Shown one piece after another: positions 55,344-64,000 of a stretch of DNA of 64,000 bases. The notes beneath the pieces are model-generated. The model was given only the letters and a program-made list of their open reading frames with translations. It was not told the DNA's origin and did no database searches. Positions within the stretch are counted from its first letter, which is position 1. Each line of letters begins with the position of its first letter. The stretch is from Falsihalocynthiibacter arcticus (GTDB taxonomy: Bacteria > Pseudomonadota > Alphaproteobacteria > Rhodobacterales > Rhodobacteraceae): the NCBI RefSeq assembly GCF_000812665.2, contig NZ_CP014327.1, positions 434,001 through 498,000 on the forward strand, written 5' to 3'. Position numbers and translations under genes: made by a program.

Positions 55344-56765
55344 TTACACGTTCAAACTGCCGATGACGGCTCCGGGATTCATGATTCCGTTCGGATCAAG
55401 GGCCGTTTTGATCGCCCGCATCGCCGCGAGTTTTCCCGGATCACCATAATGTGCCAAGTCCTTGGCCTTCAGGCGTCCAATTCCGTGTTCGGCACTGATG
55501 GAGCCGCCCATTTCGCTCACCAAATCATGCACACAGCGCTGAATATCATCACGTATAGCATCGTATTCGTGGCGGTCGCGCCCGCGTGCGGGGAAGGCAT
55601 TGAAATGCAGGTTCCCATCACCGAGATGTCCAAAACAATTCACCCGCATATCGCCAAGCTTTGCAAGACGCGCGAGCCCTTCGGTGACAAAGGCCGCGAT
55701 ACTTCCAAGCGGCAGAGAAACATCATGCGAGACAATGGAGCCAATCGCCTTATTGGCTTGGGGAATCCGCTCTCGGACCTCCCAAAACTGGCGCCGCTGT
55801 GCTTCGTTTTGTGCGATAGCTCCGTCCGAAATCAATCCCGCCGCATGCCCTTCCTCAAACAAGCGCTCGAGCAAAGCGTCCGGATCACGCCCTCTTGCAG
55901 TTCCTAGGTCAATCAGAACCATCCACTCTGGTTTGTTCTCAAAGGGTTGCCGAACATCCGGTAGCTTCTCTGAAAGGAACTCAAGGCCCGTTTTGTGAAT
56001 GAGTTCAAAGGCAGAAACTTCGCTCGGTGCAATGGTTTGTGCGAGATTAAGCAAGGCGAGCGCCGCCGTCGGATCCTCTACAACAAAAACCCCCGTGCCG
56101 TTTTCGGCGGGACGCGGGTAAAGTTTTAGCGCGGCGGCAGTAATCACGCCCAATGCGCCCTCGGAACCGATCATCAAATTGCGCAAATCAAACCCCGTGT
56201 TGTCTTTGCGCAAGCGCGTCAGCCCGTTCCAAATTTGCCCCGAGGGAAGCACCACTTCGAGCCCCAAACACAAATCGCGCGTATTTCCGTATCGCAACAC
56301 ATTCAAACCGCCCGCATTTGTCGCCAAATTACCGCCAATACGGCACGATCCTTCGGAAGCAAGGGACAGTGGGAACAAACGATCCACAGCTTGTGCCGCA
56401 GATTGCACATTGGCCAGAATCGCGCCGGCTTCAGCGATAAGGACGTTCTCTTGCGGGTAAGTTGCCCGAATTTGGGTCATACGTTCAAGCGAGAGAATGA
56501 GAGGTAGGGGCCCTTGGGGGGCAACTTGCCCGCCAACCAAACCCGTCCCGCCACCGAAAGGAATAACGCCAATCCGCGCCGCATTGCAGGCGGTGATGAT
56601 CTTGGAAACCTCCTCTACCGTGCTTGGCGTGGCGACATGTGTGCCCAAACCTATATAGCGACCACGCGGCTCCTCCACGTCGGCAGGTGTGGCAAGGCGC
56701 AGGGCCTTATCGGGCAACATCGCAGACAGCTTCTCGACGAAATCATTGGTGAGCGGATTGAGCAT
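55344..56765 (-). CDS. FAD-binding oxidase/D-lactate dehydrogenase-type (GlcD family)
   Basis: The 473-residue flavoprotein has the PCMH FAD-binding fold, with GVIPFGGGTGLVGGQ (66-80), NLATNAGGLNVLRYG and a C-terminal FAD-linked oxidase domain ending in CFGHLGDGNLHFN and SAEHGIGRLKA. This layout fits D-2-hydroxy acid dehydrogenases such as D-lactate or D-2-hydroxyglutarate enzymes. The substrate cannot be fixed. Start at 56765 has a strong TAGGAGG site and overlaps the upstream GNAT gene by 23 bp. Confidence 0.88.
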   Translation of the reverse strand: MLNPLTNDFVEKLSAMLPDKALRLATPADVEEPRGRYIGLGTHVATPSTVEEVSKIITACNAARIGVIPFGGGTGLVGGQVAPQGPLPLILSLERMTQIRATYPQENVLIAEAGAILANVQSAAQAVDRLFPLSLASEGSCRIGGNLATNAGGLNVLRYGNTRDLCLGLEVVLPSGQIWNGLTRLRKDNTGFDLRNLMIGSEGALGVITAAALKLYPRPAENGTGVFVVEDPTAALALLNLAQTIAPSEVSAFELIHKTGLEFLSEKLPDVRQPFENKPEWMVLIDLGTARGRDPDALLERLFEEGHAAGLISDGAIAQNEAQRRQFWEVRERIPQANKAIGSIVSHDVSLPLGSIAAFVTEGLARLAKLGDMRVNCFGHLGDGNLHFNAFPARGRDRHEYDAIRDDIQRCVHDLVSEMGGSISAEHGIGRLKAKDLAHYGDPGKLAAMRAIKTALDPNGIMNPGAVIGSLNV

Positions 56766-57357
56766 AGGTCCTCCTAACGTACGCCGGTTCTCCCCGACGA
56801 TCGCCCCGTAGATTGGCATATAGAACATGGTTGCGCCAGCGTCCCGCGATCTGAAGGTAGCTTTGCGCGACCCCTTCATACTTGAAACCTGACTTCTCTA
56901 AGACGCCCCGCGACGCGACATTTTCAGGAAGGCAGGCCGCCTCAATGCGCGACAAATCGAGTGTGGAAAACGCGTAGTGACTTAGGGCCTCGATGGCCTC
57001 GCGCATGTAGCCTTGGCGCGCGTATTCTTCGCCAACCCAATACCCAAGTGTGCCAGATTGCGCGGGGCCACGGCGAATATTATCCAAAGTGACCGCCCCC
57101 AAAATCTCTCCCGATTGGCGCAAGGTTAGAAACAATGGCAACGCGGTTCCCGTCGTGACAGCGCGTTGTGCCCAATAAACACGATTGGTAAAGGCTTTAC
57201 GCGTCAAATGATCCGCCGCCCACGCGGGTTCCCATTGTGATAGGTGAGATTGGCTGTTGTGACGCAATGCGGCCCAGTTTCGGTAATCCGAATGTTGTGG
57301 CAGTCGAAGCGTCATGCGCTCCGAATCCACCAGAACTTTTCTACGCTTAAAAAGCAT
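56743..57357 (-). CDS. RimJ/RimL-type GNAT acetyltransferase
   Basis: The 204-residue protein has the GNAT fold with MTLRLPQHSDYRNWAALR at the start, LGYWVGEEYARQGYMREAIEALSHYAF as the acetyl-CoA site and NVASRGVLEKSGFKYEG. This is the RimJ/YdaF group that acetylates protein N-termini or small amines. The start overlaps the M16 peptidase stop by one base. Confidence 0.9.
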   Translation of the reverse strand: MLFKRRKVLVDSERMTLRLPQHSDYRNWAALRHNSQSHLSQWEPAWAADHLTRKAFTNRVYWAQRAVTTGTALPLFLTLRQSGEILGAVTLDNIRRGPAQSGTLGYWVGEEYARQGYMREAIEALSHYAFSTLDLSRIEAACLPENVASRGVLEKSGFKYEGVAQSYLQIAGRWRNHVLYANLRGDRRGEPAYVRRTYAQSAHQ

Positions 57358-58619
57358 CAGCCAACCAAACGCCCACGGATACCCTCGATTGAAACCGATT
57401 TCGCGTTTGGCCCATAGGTGGCCAGTGAAATCCGCGCATTTTCGGCCATTTCACGGGCCATATCGGCGACACCTTGCCGTGAAACCGCATCAATTTTAGT
57501 AACGGTTTCGGACAAGCTTGGGACACGGCCCCAAATTGAAATCATTCGCGCAAGGCGTTCTGCGCGGCTTGACGGGCTTTCGAGGCCCATGAGCATTCCG
57601 GCCTTCATTTGTGTTCGCGCACGATCGATTTCGCGTTCCGACATGTCCTCGGCGGCGCGACGAATTTCGCTCACGGTGATTTCGGCCAATTCGGGCAATT
57701 TTTCGCCAGACGTACCCGCATAAATCGTGGTTGAGCCGCCGTCCGAAAATGCGCCCGCCTGGGCGAAAATCGTATAGCAAAGGCCCCGTTTCTCGCGGAC
57801 TTCTTGGAACAGGCGGCTCGACATTCCGCCGCCCAGCGTCGAGGCAAGGACTTGGCTGGTGTAAATCGCGTCGTCCGTATAGCTGGGTCCGTCGAAATTA
57901 AGCGCGAAATGCGCTTGCTCAAGATCCTTCTCAACACGAGTCTCGCCACCCTTAAAGGTTGCCGTGACTTCCTGAGCGCTGTCCCGATTTGGCAGATGGC
58001 CAAAAAGCGCGGTCGCGGCTTCAACGAGGGCCGCGTGATCGACCTCCCCTGCTGCCGACAGGATCATTTGTGCGGGACCGTAACGTTCCTTCACAAATCC
58101 AACCAGATCGTCACGGGTGAAATTCTTCACGCGCTCTTCGGGGCCTAGGATCGTTCTTCCGATCGGCTGGTCCGGATAGGAAACATTCTGAAGCCAGTCG
58201 AAAATCACATCATCCGGTGTATCAAGCGCTTGGCCGATTTCTTGCAAAATCACGCCACGCTCAATCTCGATTTCTTCGGGGGAAAACGTCGGGTTGAGCA
58301 GAATATCGGAAATAACATCAAGGCCAAGGGGCACGTCCTGCCCCAAAACACGCACGTAATAGGCTGTCATTTCACGGCTGGTATAGGCATTGATATAGCC
58401 GCCCACATCCTCGATAGCTTCAGCTATTTCGAGGCTACTGCGCGTTGTCGTGCCTTTGAATGCCATATGCTCAAGAAAATGCGCGATGCCGTTTTGCTCA
58501 AGCCGCTCGTGGCGACCGCCAGCCATCACCCAAATGCCGATGCTCGCGCTTTTAAGTCCGGGCATGTTTTCAGAAACAATGCGAAACCCGTTATCGAGAG
58601 TTGTAAGTTGGCTGGTCAA
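57357..58619 (-). CDS. M16 family zinc peptidase (mitochondrial processing peptidase-like)
   Basis: The 420-residue protein carries the inverted zinc motif HFLEH (residues 47-51) with the distal Glu in EIEIERGVILQEI and both M16 halves, including the C-terminal DGGSTTIYAGTSGEKLPEL region. It is close to the alphaproteobacterial ancestor of mitochondrial processing peptidase. Its role in bacteria is not settled. It overlaps thrC by four bases (ATGA), a conserved pairing in Rhodobacterales. Confidence 0.93.
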   Translation of the reverse strand: MTSQLTTLDNGFRIVSENMPGLKSASIGIWVMAGGRHERLEQNGIAHFLEHMAFKGTTTRSSLEIAEAIEDVGGYINAYTSREMTAYYVRVLGQDVPLGLDVISDILLNPTFSPEEIEIERGVILQEIGQALDTPDDVIFDWLQNVSYPDQPIGRTILGPEERVKNFTRDDLVGFVKERYGPAQMILSAAGEVDHAALVEAATALFGHLPNRDSAQEVTATFKGGETRVEKDLEQAHFALNFDGPSYTDDAIYTSQVLASTLGGGMSSRLFQEVREKRGLCYTIFAQAGAFSDGGSTTIYAGTSGEKLPELAEITVSEIRRAAEDMSEREIDRARTQMKAGMLMGLESPSSRAERLARMISIWGRVPSLSETVTKIDAVSRQGVADMAREMAENARISLATYGPNAKSVSIEGIRGRLVG

Positions 58620-60001
58620 AGAGCGCGCCTTTCGTGAACCAACGCCATAAGCGCGGCCAAATCATTTGGAACGCGGGTCACGCGTTCGGGTTTGTTGCCG
58701 AGATCTGCCATATGAGCGGGCAACGTAGGATGAACACCGCAGGCCGCCTCGACGGCTGCGGGGAATTTAGCGGGATGTGCCGTTGAGAGCGTGATCATGG
58801 GAACCGATCCCAGATGCTCTTTTGCGACCTTAACCGCAACGGCCGTGTGCGGGCAAAGGACGTGGCCCGTTGTGGCGGCCATTTCCTTGATCGTTGCGGC
58901 ACATTCTTCCTCGGAAGCGCGGCCAGAGGTGAAGGTTTCGCGCAGGCCTTCGAGTGGGCCTTGCGAGATTTTAAAGCCGCCTGATTTCAACTCTTCCATC
59001 AGTTGCGCCACGGCATTGCCATCGCGACCATACATATCAAACAACGCGCGCTCGAAATTACTGGAGACTTGAATGTCCATGCTGGGGCTGCTGCTTGGGA
59101 TCGTCTCGGCCTTGGTGTAGGCGCCAGTTACCAAGGTGCGGTGCAGAATGTCGTTTTGGTTTGTCGCAATCACGAGTTCGCGAATAGGCAGGCCCATTTT
59201 CTTGGCAATGTAGCCTGCAAAAATATCACCGAAATTGCCGGTCGGAACCGTAAAGGAGACTTCGCGATATGGCGCGCCGAGCGCCACAGCTGATGAAAAA
59301 TAATAGACGACCTGAGCCAGAACTCGTGCCCAATTGATCGAATTCACTCCCGCGAGCTTGACGCCTTCGCGGAAGTCAAAGTCGTTGAACATGTCTTTGA
59401 GGCGGGCTTGGCAATCATCAAAATCACCGTCCATCGCGAGGGCGTGGACGTTGCTCTCGGTGGGGGTGGTCATTTGGCGACGTTGAATCTCCGACACGCG
59501 GCCGTGCGGGAACAGAATAAAAACGTCGACATTGCTGAGGCCTTTAAAGGCTTCGATTGCCGCGGACCCTGTGTCGCCCGATGTGGCCCCAACGATAGTT
59601 ACACGCTTGCCTGAACGGCTCAAGGACGCTTGAAACAATTGCCCGATGAGTTGCATCGCGAAGTCTTTGAAGGCGAGTGTCGGGCCGTGGAACAATTCGA
59701 GTAGAAAGTGGTTTTGATCCAACTGCACCAAGGGCGCGCGCGCGGAGTGGCGAAAACCTGCGTAAGCCCGTGCAATGATCGCTTTGAATTCGTCGTCCGT
59801 GAAGGCGTCCCCAATGAAGGGGCGCATCACCGCGAAAGCGATTTCTTCGTAGGATTTGCCCGCAAGGGCCGCGATGTCGTCTGGCGACATGACAGGGATT
59901 TCCGCAGGCACAAAAAGGCCACCGTCCCGCGCAAGGCCAGTCATCATCGCATCTTCAAAACTCAGTTCGGGCGCTTGGCCCCGTGTCGAAATATAGTGCA
60001 T
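58616..60001 (-). CDS. thrC: Threonine synthase
   Basis: ThrC converts O-phosphohomoserine to threonine with PLP. The 461-residue protein is the long class. Lys112 in LAFKDFAMQL binds PLP, and TGNFGDIFAGYIAKKMGLPI and ATSGDTGSAAIEAF are further cofactor segments. It follows SURF1 by 13 bp and overlaps the M16 gene. The other aspartate-pathway gene in the window is lysC. Confidence 0.95.
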   Translation of the reverse strand: MHYISTRGQAPELSFEDAMMTGLARDGGLFVPAEIPVMSPDDIAALAGKSYEEIAFAVMRPFIGDAFTDDEFKAIIARAYAGFRHSARAPLVQLDQNHFLLELFHGPTLAFKDFAMQLIGQLFQASLSRSGKRVTIVGATSGDTGSAAIEAFKGLSNVDVFILFPHGRVSEIQRRQMTTPTESNVHALAMDGDFDDCQARLKDMFNDFDFREGVKLAGVNSINWARVLAQVVYYFSSAVALGAPYREVSFTVPTGNFGDIFAGYIAKKMGLPIRELVIATNQNDILHRTLVTGAYTKAETIPSSSPSMDIQVSSNFERALFDMYGRDGNAVAQLMEELKSGGFKISQGPLEGLRETFTSGRASEEECAATIKEMAATTGHVLCPHTAVAVKVAKEHLGSVPMITLSTAHPAKFPAAVEAACGVHPTLPAHMADLGNKPERVTRVPNDLAALMALVHERRAL

Positions 60002-60014
60002 TTTTCTCTCGCCT

Positions 60015-60692
60015 CTAGACGGTTCTCTGCCTGATACGCCACAGAAGGAACGCTGTCATCCCAAACCATACCAACGCCAGCCCAAACCACGTCACAACAT
60101 ACTCCAAATGTTTGTTTGGGATGCCCGCCGAGTCGACAGGGAACGGGGTCGTGACCAAATTTGGCTCTGTTGACGTGCGCTGCACAAGCATGACAGGTTC
60201 GGTGTTAAGGGCTTCGGCCATGGCTGGAATATCGCGCCCAAACCAGATGCCTGCTTTGAGGTCTGGCTGCGGGGTCGCGTTACTGATTTCATCGGGCCAA
60301 AGCAAATTACCGACAATTTCGGCCTCAACGGCGGGGCGGGGCGCGTTTTTCGCTGAAATCGCAACGAAACCACGATCCAATAGTACGCGACGTCCGTCGG
60401 CCATTTCCAGCGGCGCAATCACCCGATAACCTGGACCAATTTTTTGAACGCTGGCTAAGATGGTAATTTCCTGAGGACCGATAACGCCTTTGGCCTGCAC
60501 GGGGAGGAACTGATCCGTAGCCTCGTTCGCGTTTAGCGGAATATCAACGGGTTCGGACAGTATTTTCGCATCAATCGCGGTCAACACTTCTGTTTTCCAC
60601 GTTAGACGTTGGAGCTGCCACGTCCCAAGCGCGCACAGAATCGCGGTGCCAATCAAACCAAAGATCAAAGGGATGAGCATTTTGCGGCGCAT
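60015..60692 (-). CDS. SURF1 family cytochrome oxidase assembly protein
   Basis: SURF1 helps insert heme a into subunit I of the aa3 oxidase. The 225-residue protein has two membrane helices, one at the N-terminus (residues 6-24) and one near the C-terminus (YVVTWFGLALVWFGMTAFLLW), with the periplasmic domain between. GTWQLQRLTWK follows the first helix, as in the family. The start at 60692 has GAGG nine bases ahead; an ATG five codons upstream would use that site as coding. Confidence 0.9.
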   Translation of the reverse strand: MRRKMLIPLIFGLIGTAILCALGTWQLQRLTWKTEVLTAIDAKILSEPVDIPLNANEATDQFLPVQAKGVIGPQEITILASVQKIGPGYRVIAPLEMADGRRVLLDRGFVAISAKNAPRPAVEAEIVGNLLWPDEISNATPQPDLKAGIWFGRDIPAMAEALNTEPVMLVQRTSTEPNLVTTPFPVDSAGIPNKHLEYVVTWFGLALVWFGMTAFLLWRIRQRTV

Positions 60693-60720
60693 GGAGTGCA
60701 ACCTCATTTCTTAAAACTGG

Positions 60721-60750
60721 AAAGGCGCGGACGATGCCCGCGCCTTTTTT
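60721..60750. terminator. Hairpin between ctaE and SURF1
   Basis: AAAGGCGCGG (60721-60730) pairs with CCGCGCCTTT (60738-60747). The better T run is on the plus strand (TTTTTTATTTT), which has no gene upstream. Leftward it is followed by CCAGTTTT, so it may only attenuate transcription between ctaE and SURF1. Confidence 0.5.
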
Positions 60751-60784
60751 ATTTTGTAACGGCGCCGTTAAGCCCCCGTCAAAT

Positions 60785-61585
60785 TTAGCCGCCCCAAACG
60801 TAGACCGCTGCGAAGAGGAAGAGCCACACAACGTCCACAAAGTGCCAGTACCAAGCAGCAGCTTCGAAGCCGACATGGCTTTCTGGCGTGAAGTGACCCT
60901 TGAGAGCGCGGATCAAACAAACGCCCAAAAAGATTGTTCCGATGAGAACGTGGAAACCGTGGAAACCCGTCGCCATAAAGAAGTTCGCGCCGTAGATATT
61001 GCCCGAGAACGCGAAGGCCGCGTGGCTATATTCATAAATTTGGAACACAGTGAACAACGCACCAAGACCAATTGCCAGAGCAAGGCCAGTTACGAGGTCT
61101 TTGCGGTTATTTTCATGTGCGAGCGCGTGGTGCGCCCAAGTCGCTGCGGCACCGGAGCACAGGAGGATCAACGTATTGATCAGCGGCAAATGCCAAGGAT
61201 CAAATGTTTCGATACCAATGGGAGGCCAAACGCCATCAATCGCAGGGTAATCTGGGCCCATTGGATAGATCGCGGCCTTGAAGAAGCTCCAAAACCATGC
61301 AGCAAAGAACATAACTTCGGACATGATGAACATGATCACGCCATAGCGCAGACCGATTTTAACAACCGGCGTGTGGTCGCCTTGTTGGGCTTCGATCACC
61401 ATCTCGCTCCACCACGCGTACATAACGTAAAGGACGCCCGCGAGGCCGATGAAGAACATGAACGGAGTGATATCACTCATCCACATAACCGCACCGAAAA
61501 GCATAATGAAGCCCGATAATGCGCCCAAGAGCGGCAGGATCGAAGGGTTGAGAATGTGGTAGTCGTGATTTTTAGCGTGTGCCAT
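60785..61585 (-). CDS. ctaE: Cytochrome c oxidase subunit III
   Basis: This 266-residue inner-membrane subunit has seven helices and the family motifs [15 protein letters not shown] and [16 protein letters not shown], and ends [21 protein letters not shown]. It stabilises the core of the aa3-type oxidase. It follows ctaG by 20 bp and is followed by a hairpin and SURF1. Confidence 0.96.
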   Translation of the reverse strand: MAHAKNHDYHILNPSILPLLGALSGFIMLFGAVMWMSDITPFMFFIGLAGVLYVMYAWWSEMVIEAQQGDHTPVVKIGLRYGVIMFIMSEVMFFAAWFWSFFKAAIYPMGPDYPAIDGVWPPIGIETFDPWHLPLINTLILLCSGAAATWAHHALAHENNRKDLVTGLALAIGLGALFTVFQIYEYSHAAFAFSGNIYGANFFMATGFHGFHVLIGTIFLGVCLIRALKGHFTPESHVGFEAAAWYWHFVDVVWLFLFAAVYVWGG

Positions 61586-61605
61586 GGGGATCCCCTGTTT
61601 GGGAC

Positions 61606-62181
61606 TTAGTTAACATTAGCCGCGGGTGTGGTCGAGAGGTTCGCCACATCTTCAGGCAGTTCGGTTTCGTAGAACGTATAGGACAGGGTTATGTGATGCA
61701 CGTATTTTGCATCCCTGTCCGTAACGATTTCGGGATCGACGTAAAAGCTGACCGGCATCATGACGGTTTCGCCCGGTTGCAACACCTGTTCGGTGAAGCA
61801 AAAACAATCGATTTTCGTGAAAAAGCCACCCGCTTCATAGGGGGCAACATTATAGGCGGCGGTTCCCGCGATAACGCGGTCGGTCGGATTTGTGGCCTCA
61901 TAGAACGCAAGGCCCGTTTCACCGATACGGATTTCCATTTCCCGAACAACGGGTTTGAATTCCCACGACATGCCGCCAGCCACATTGCCGTCAAACCGAA
62001 TGGTAATGGTTTGATCAAGTATCTCGTCAGAGCCAGCCGCGGCAACGCCCGTGGTGCCGCCAAAGCCTGTGACTTTGCAGAACCAGCTGTAAAATGGCAC
62101 CGAGGCCCATGCGAGAGCGCCCATGATGACCACCACGCTTACTGCTTGTGCGGCCGTTTTATGGGTGTTTTTCATCGCCAT
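61606..62181 (-). CDS. ctaG: Cytochrome c oxidase assembly protein CtaG/Cox11
   Basis: Cox11 delivers copper to the CuB site of subunit I. The 191-residue protein has one N-terminal membrane helix (about 10-30) and a periplasmic immunoglobulin-like domain with the copper motif CFCFTEQ, and PVSFYVDP near the end. It overlaps the small gene upstream by one base. Confidence 0.94.
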   Translation of the reverse strand: MAMKNTHKTAAQAVSVVVIMGALAWASVPFYSWFCKVTGFGGTTGVAAAGSDEILDQTITIRFDGNVAGGMSWEFKPVVREMEIRIGETGLAFYEATNPTDRVIAGTAAYNVAPYEAGGFFTKIDCFCFTEQVLQPGETVMMPVSFYVDPEIVTDRDAKYVHHITLSYTFYETELPEDVANLSTTPAANVN

Positions 62182-62375
62182 CAGTTAGTGCCCCCTGTTA
62201 CCGGCTCTAAGGTCCGGCTCGGCGTGTGGTCATAGGCTTCGACCGGTTCGCCGCGCTGCACTTTGGCCAGTGTCAGGGCAAAAACGATAACGACGAATGC
62301 CAGTAAAAGCCCACCGACGCCGTAGTTGCGGCCTTGGCGGCGCTGGTGAAGTTCGTGCTCAACGTGCGGTGCCAT
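62181..62375 (-). CDS. Small single-helix protein of the oxidase cluster
   Basis: The 64-residue protein has one membrane helix (about 19-39, YGVGGLLLAFVVIVFALTL) flanked by a basic N-terminus (HQRRQGRN) and a polar tail. Proteins of this size and position between ctaB and ctaG are common in alphaproteobacteria and may be an accessory oxidase peptide. Function is inferred from place. It abuts ctaB and ctaG with one-base overlaps. Confidence 0.8.
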   Translation of the reverse strand: MAPHVEHELHQRRQGRNYGVGGLLLAFVVIVFALTLAKVQRGEPVEAYDHTPSRTLEPVTGGTN

Positions 62376-63319
62376 TATAGGATCGCTCCCCAGGTAGGGC
62401 CCACGGCGGATTGCACCAAGAGGGCTGTGAAATGCAGAAAGAGGTAGTAAAGCGACAAGCGGAAGAATTTACGCTCGCTTTGGTATTTGTCAGCTTCCGC
62501 GTCGGCTTCTTGGCGTTTCCAAAGGCCAAAAGCTCCCCAGATAAACATGAAATTCAGGACGGCAGATACCGCAAAGTAAATTGGACCGCCAATGGAGGTA
62601 AAACTAATGCTCAACGCAACAGGGGCGAGCAAAAGCGTATAGACCAAAATATGGTTTCGGGTGGATTTACGGCCATGGGTTACCGTTAGCATCGGCACTT
62701 TGGCCTTGGTGTAATCGTCATTCATAAACAACGCGAGCGCCCAGAAATGCGGCGGCGTCCACATAAATATAATCGCAAACATCAGAATGGATTCGATGGA
62801 AATACCACCGGTCGCAACCGCCCAGCCAATCATCGGAGGGAAGGCACCAGCGGCCCCGCCAATCACGATGTTTTGAGGCGTCCAACGCTTGAGCCAAATG
62901 GTATAAATCACAACGTAAAAGAAGATCGTAAAGGCCAGCAGCGCGCCAGCAAACACATTGCCCGCAAGTCCCAGCATGACAACGGCAATGCCCGAAAGCG
63001 CCATGCCGATGCCCAACGCCTCGCCTTCGGCGACTTTGCCTGAGGGAATGGGGCGACCTTGGGTGCGTTTCATCACGCGATCAATATCGGCGTCCCACCA
63101 CATATTCAGCGCGCCAGAAGCCCCGCCGCCTAGCGCAATAAAGAGAATAGAGGTGAAAACCACAAAAGGATGCACGGGATTAGGCGCAACCAACACGCCA
63201 ACGAGGGCTGTAAAAACAACCAGCGACATCACCCGTGGTTTCAGCAGGGCAACAAAGTCACCGAAACCGGCTTCGCCTGTATCGGCGGAGGTATGAGGCT
63301 GGAGGCTTGCGTCGCTCAT
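62375..63319 (-). CDS. ctaB: Protoheme IX farnesyltransferase (heme O synthase)
   Basis: CtaB adds a farnesyl group to heme b, making heme o, the precursor of heme a. The 314-residue UbiA-family membrane protein has about nine helices and the prenyl-diphosphate motif WWDADIDRVMKRTQGRP. It lies between ctaC and the small protein in the oxidase operon. Confidence 0.95.
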   Translation of the reverse strand: MSDASLQPHTSADTGEAGFGDFVALLKPRVMSLVVFTALVGVLVAPNPVHPFVVFTSILFIALGGGASGALNMWWDADIDRVMKRTQGRPIPSGKVAEGEALGIGMALSGIAVVMLGLAGNVFAGALLAFTIFFYVVIYTIWLKRWTPQNIVIGGAAGAFPPMIGWAVATGGISIESILMFAIIFMWTPPHFWALALFMNDDYTKAKVPMLTVTHGRKSTRNHILVYTLLLAPVALSISFTSIGGPIYFAVSAVLNFMFIWGAFGLWKRQEADAEADKYQSERKFFRLSLYYLFLHFTALLVQSAVGPTWGAIL

Positions 63320-63405
63320 GTGGGTTTCCTTGGGGCAGATCTTGGTAGGTCAATGGCTCTGCGGCGTCCTGTACGGACACCGCAAAATCGCTCGAATAGG
63401 TTGGT

Positions 63406-64000
63406 CTAGTTGCTTGAGGCAACCGTAAGAGGCAGCGGGATACCCGCATATTCTTCGATCGCGCCAAGGAGCCATTCGTCATAAACTTCTTGGCTCACAA
63501 CCTTAACCGTAATCGGCATGTAGGAGTGGTCTTTGCCGCACAACTCGGAGCACTGGCCAAAATACACGCCTTCTTTTTCCGCAGCAAACCAAAGTTCCGC
63601 AAGACGGCCAGGGACCGCATCTTGTTTCACGCCAAATGCAGGAACAGTCCAACTGTGGATCACGTCAGCACCTGTCACCTGAACAACAATCGTTTTGTTC
63701 ACAGGGATCACAAGCGCAGTTGTTGTCGCCAAGAGGAACTCGTCGGGGAATAGCCGTGACGCTCAAGCATAGCATCCATAGCAGCATCGCGCACATATGG
63801 GGTCACGTCGCCGTCTTCTTCTTCCAAAGACGCGGGCTGGCCGAGCATGTAGCTGTCGAATTCAACACCGTGGTCCACGTATTCGTAGGTCCAAAACCAT
63901 TTATTCCCAGTGGCTTTGATCGTGATGTCCGCAACTGGAATGGTTTGTTGTTTAAACAGAACGGGCAACGAGAACGCGCCGATAAAGACCAAGATCACGA
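63406..64000 (-). CDS. ctaC: Cytochrome c oxidase subunit II, partial and frameshifted
   Basis: Subunit II carries the CuA centre that accepts electrons from cytochrome c. The gene is cut by the right edge, so only its C-terminal two thirds is visible. Upstream of 63746 the frame gives [26 protein letters not shown] and stops early. Downstream, in the next frame, come [16 protein letters not shown] and the CuA ligands [14 protein letters not shown]. Adding one C to the C4 run (G4 on plus, 63746-63749) restores [19 protein letters not shown] break in this subunit would inactivate the oxidase, so a consensus error is likely. Confidence 0.9.

Noticed and set aside
1-64000. tRNA genes, rRNA genes, CRISPR arrays and prophage
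   Set aside because: No T-arm consensus, rRNA segment, regularly spaced repeat array or phage structural gene was seen.

Overview
The window reads as a chromosomal segment of an alphaproteobacterium of the order Rhodobacterales, most likely the Roseobacter group. The evidence is the mix and order of genes: a GcrA cell-cycle regulator, the cytochrome c oxidase run ctaC-ctaB-small protein-ctaG-ctaE-SURF1 followed by thrC and an M16 peptidase, the fused MaeB malic enzyme, PtsP next to lysC, and several small proteins typical of that order. Base composition is moderate in GC for the group. The genus cannot be named from sequence alone. No tRNA, rRNA or CRISPR array was seen.

Layout. 1-4916: the end of an exported protein gene and a tight leftward nucleoside-salvage operon (cdd-deoA-deoB-add-upp). 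5088-11648: maeB, prpE, nadK and glyA, central carbon and cofactor metabolism. 11705-14750: small conserved proteins, a PhnA-type protein, an orphan Phd/YefM antitoxin and a 570-bp gene-free stretch with palindromic repeats and hairpins. 14751-25189: lepA, a two-gene copper module, rpmB, meaB, a DUF3108 protein, hrpB, a Nudix hydrolase and a PiT phosphate transporter. 25255-35634: gnd, argD-argF, an ABC-2 permease, gcrA, AsmA, rimO, tadA and rluB. 35829-41183: a six-gene rightward operon joining XpaC/TelA toxic-anion genes with an SPFH protein and a zinc-ribbon membrane protein, probably an envelope-stress module. 41184-43256: an IS hotspot with a decayed IS3 relic and a fresh-looking IS3 element. 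43257-50838: a chemoreceptor, a second Nudix hydrolase, a DUF1178 protein, lysC and ptsP. 51092-52551: an IS110/IS1111-type element with a candidate bridge RNA. 52538-55213: GNAT, flavin reductase, mtnP and apt. 55344-64000: a leftward run of an FAD oxidase, GNAT, M16 peptidase, thrC, SURF1 and the cytochrome oxidase genes, cut by the right edge.

The most unusual observation is in the IS3 element. Its orfB is interrupted four times by copies of one 38-40 bp repeat, in alternating orientation. Removing the four inserts on paper restores a complete DDE transposase reading frame. The copies differ in the middle but keep an internal hairpin, which suggests a structured mini-element with its own insertion history. 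The second is a 178-nt structured segment just downstream of the IS110-type transposase, placed where IS1111-type bridge RNAs are expected.

Three housekeeping-type genes (add, the zinc-ribbon gene at 40087, ctaC) each carry a single-base frameshift, all at runs of G or C. The shared pattern points to consensus errors in the assembly more than to real gene loss.
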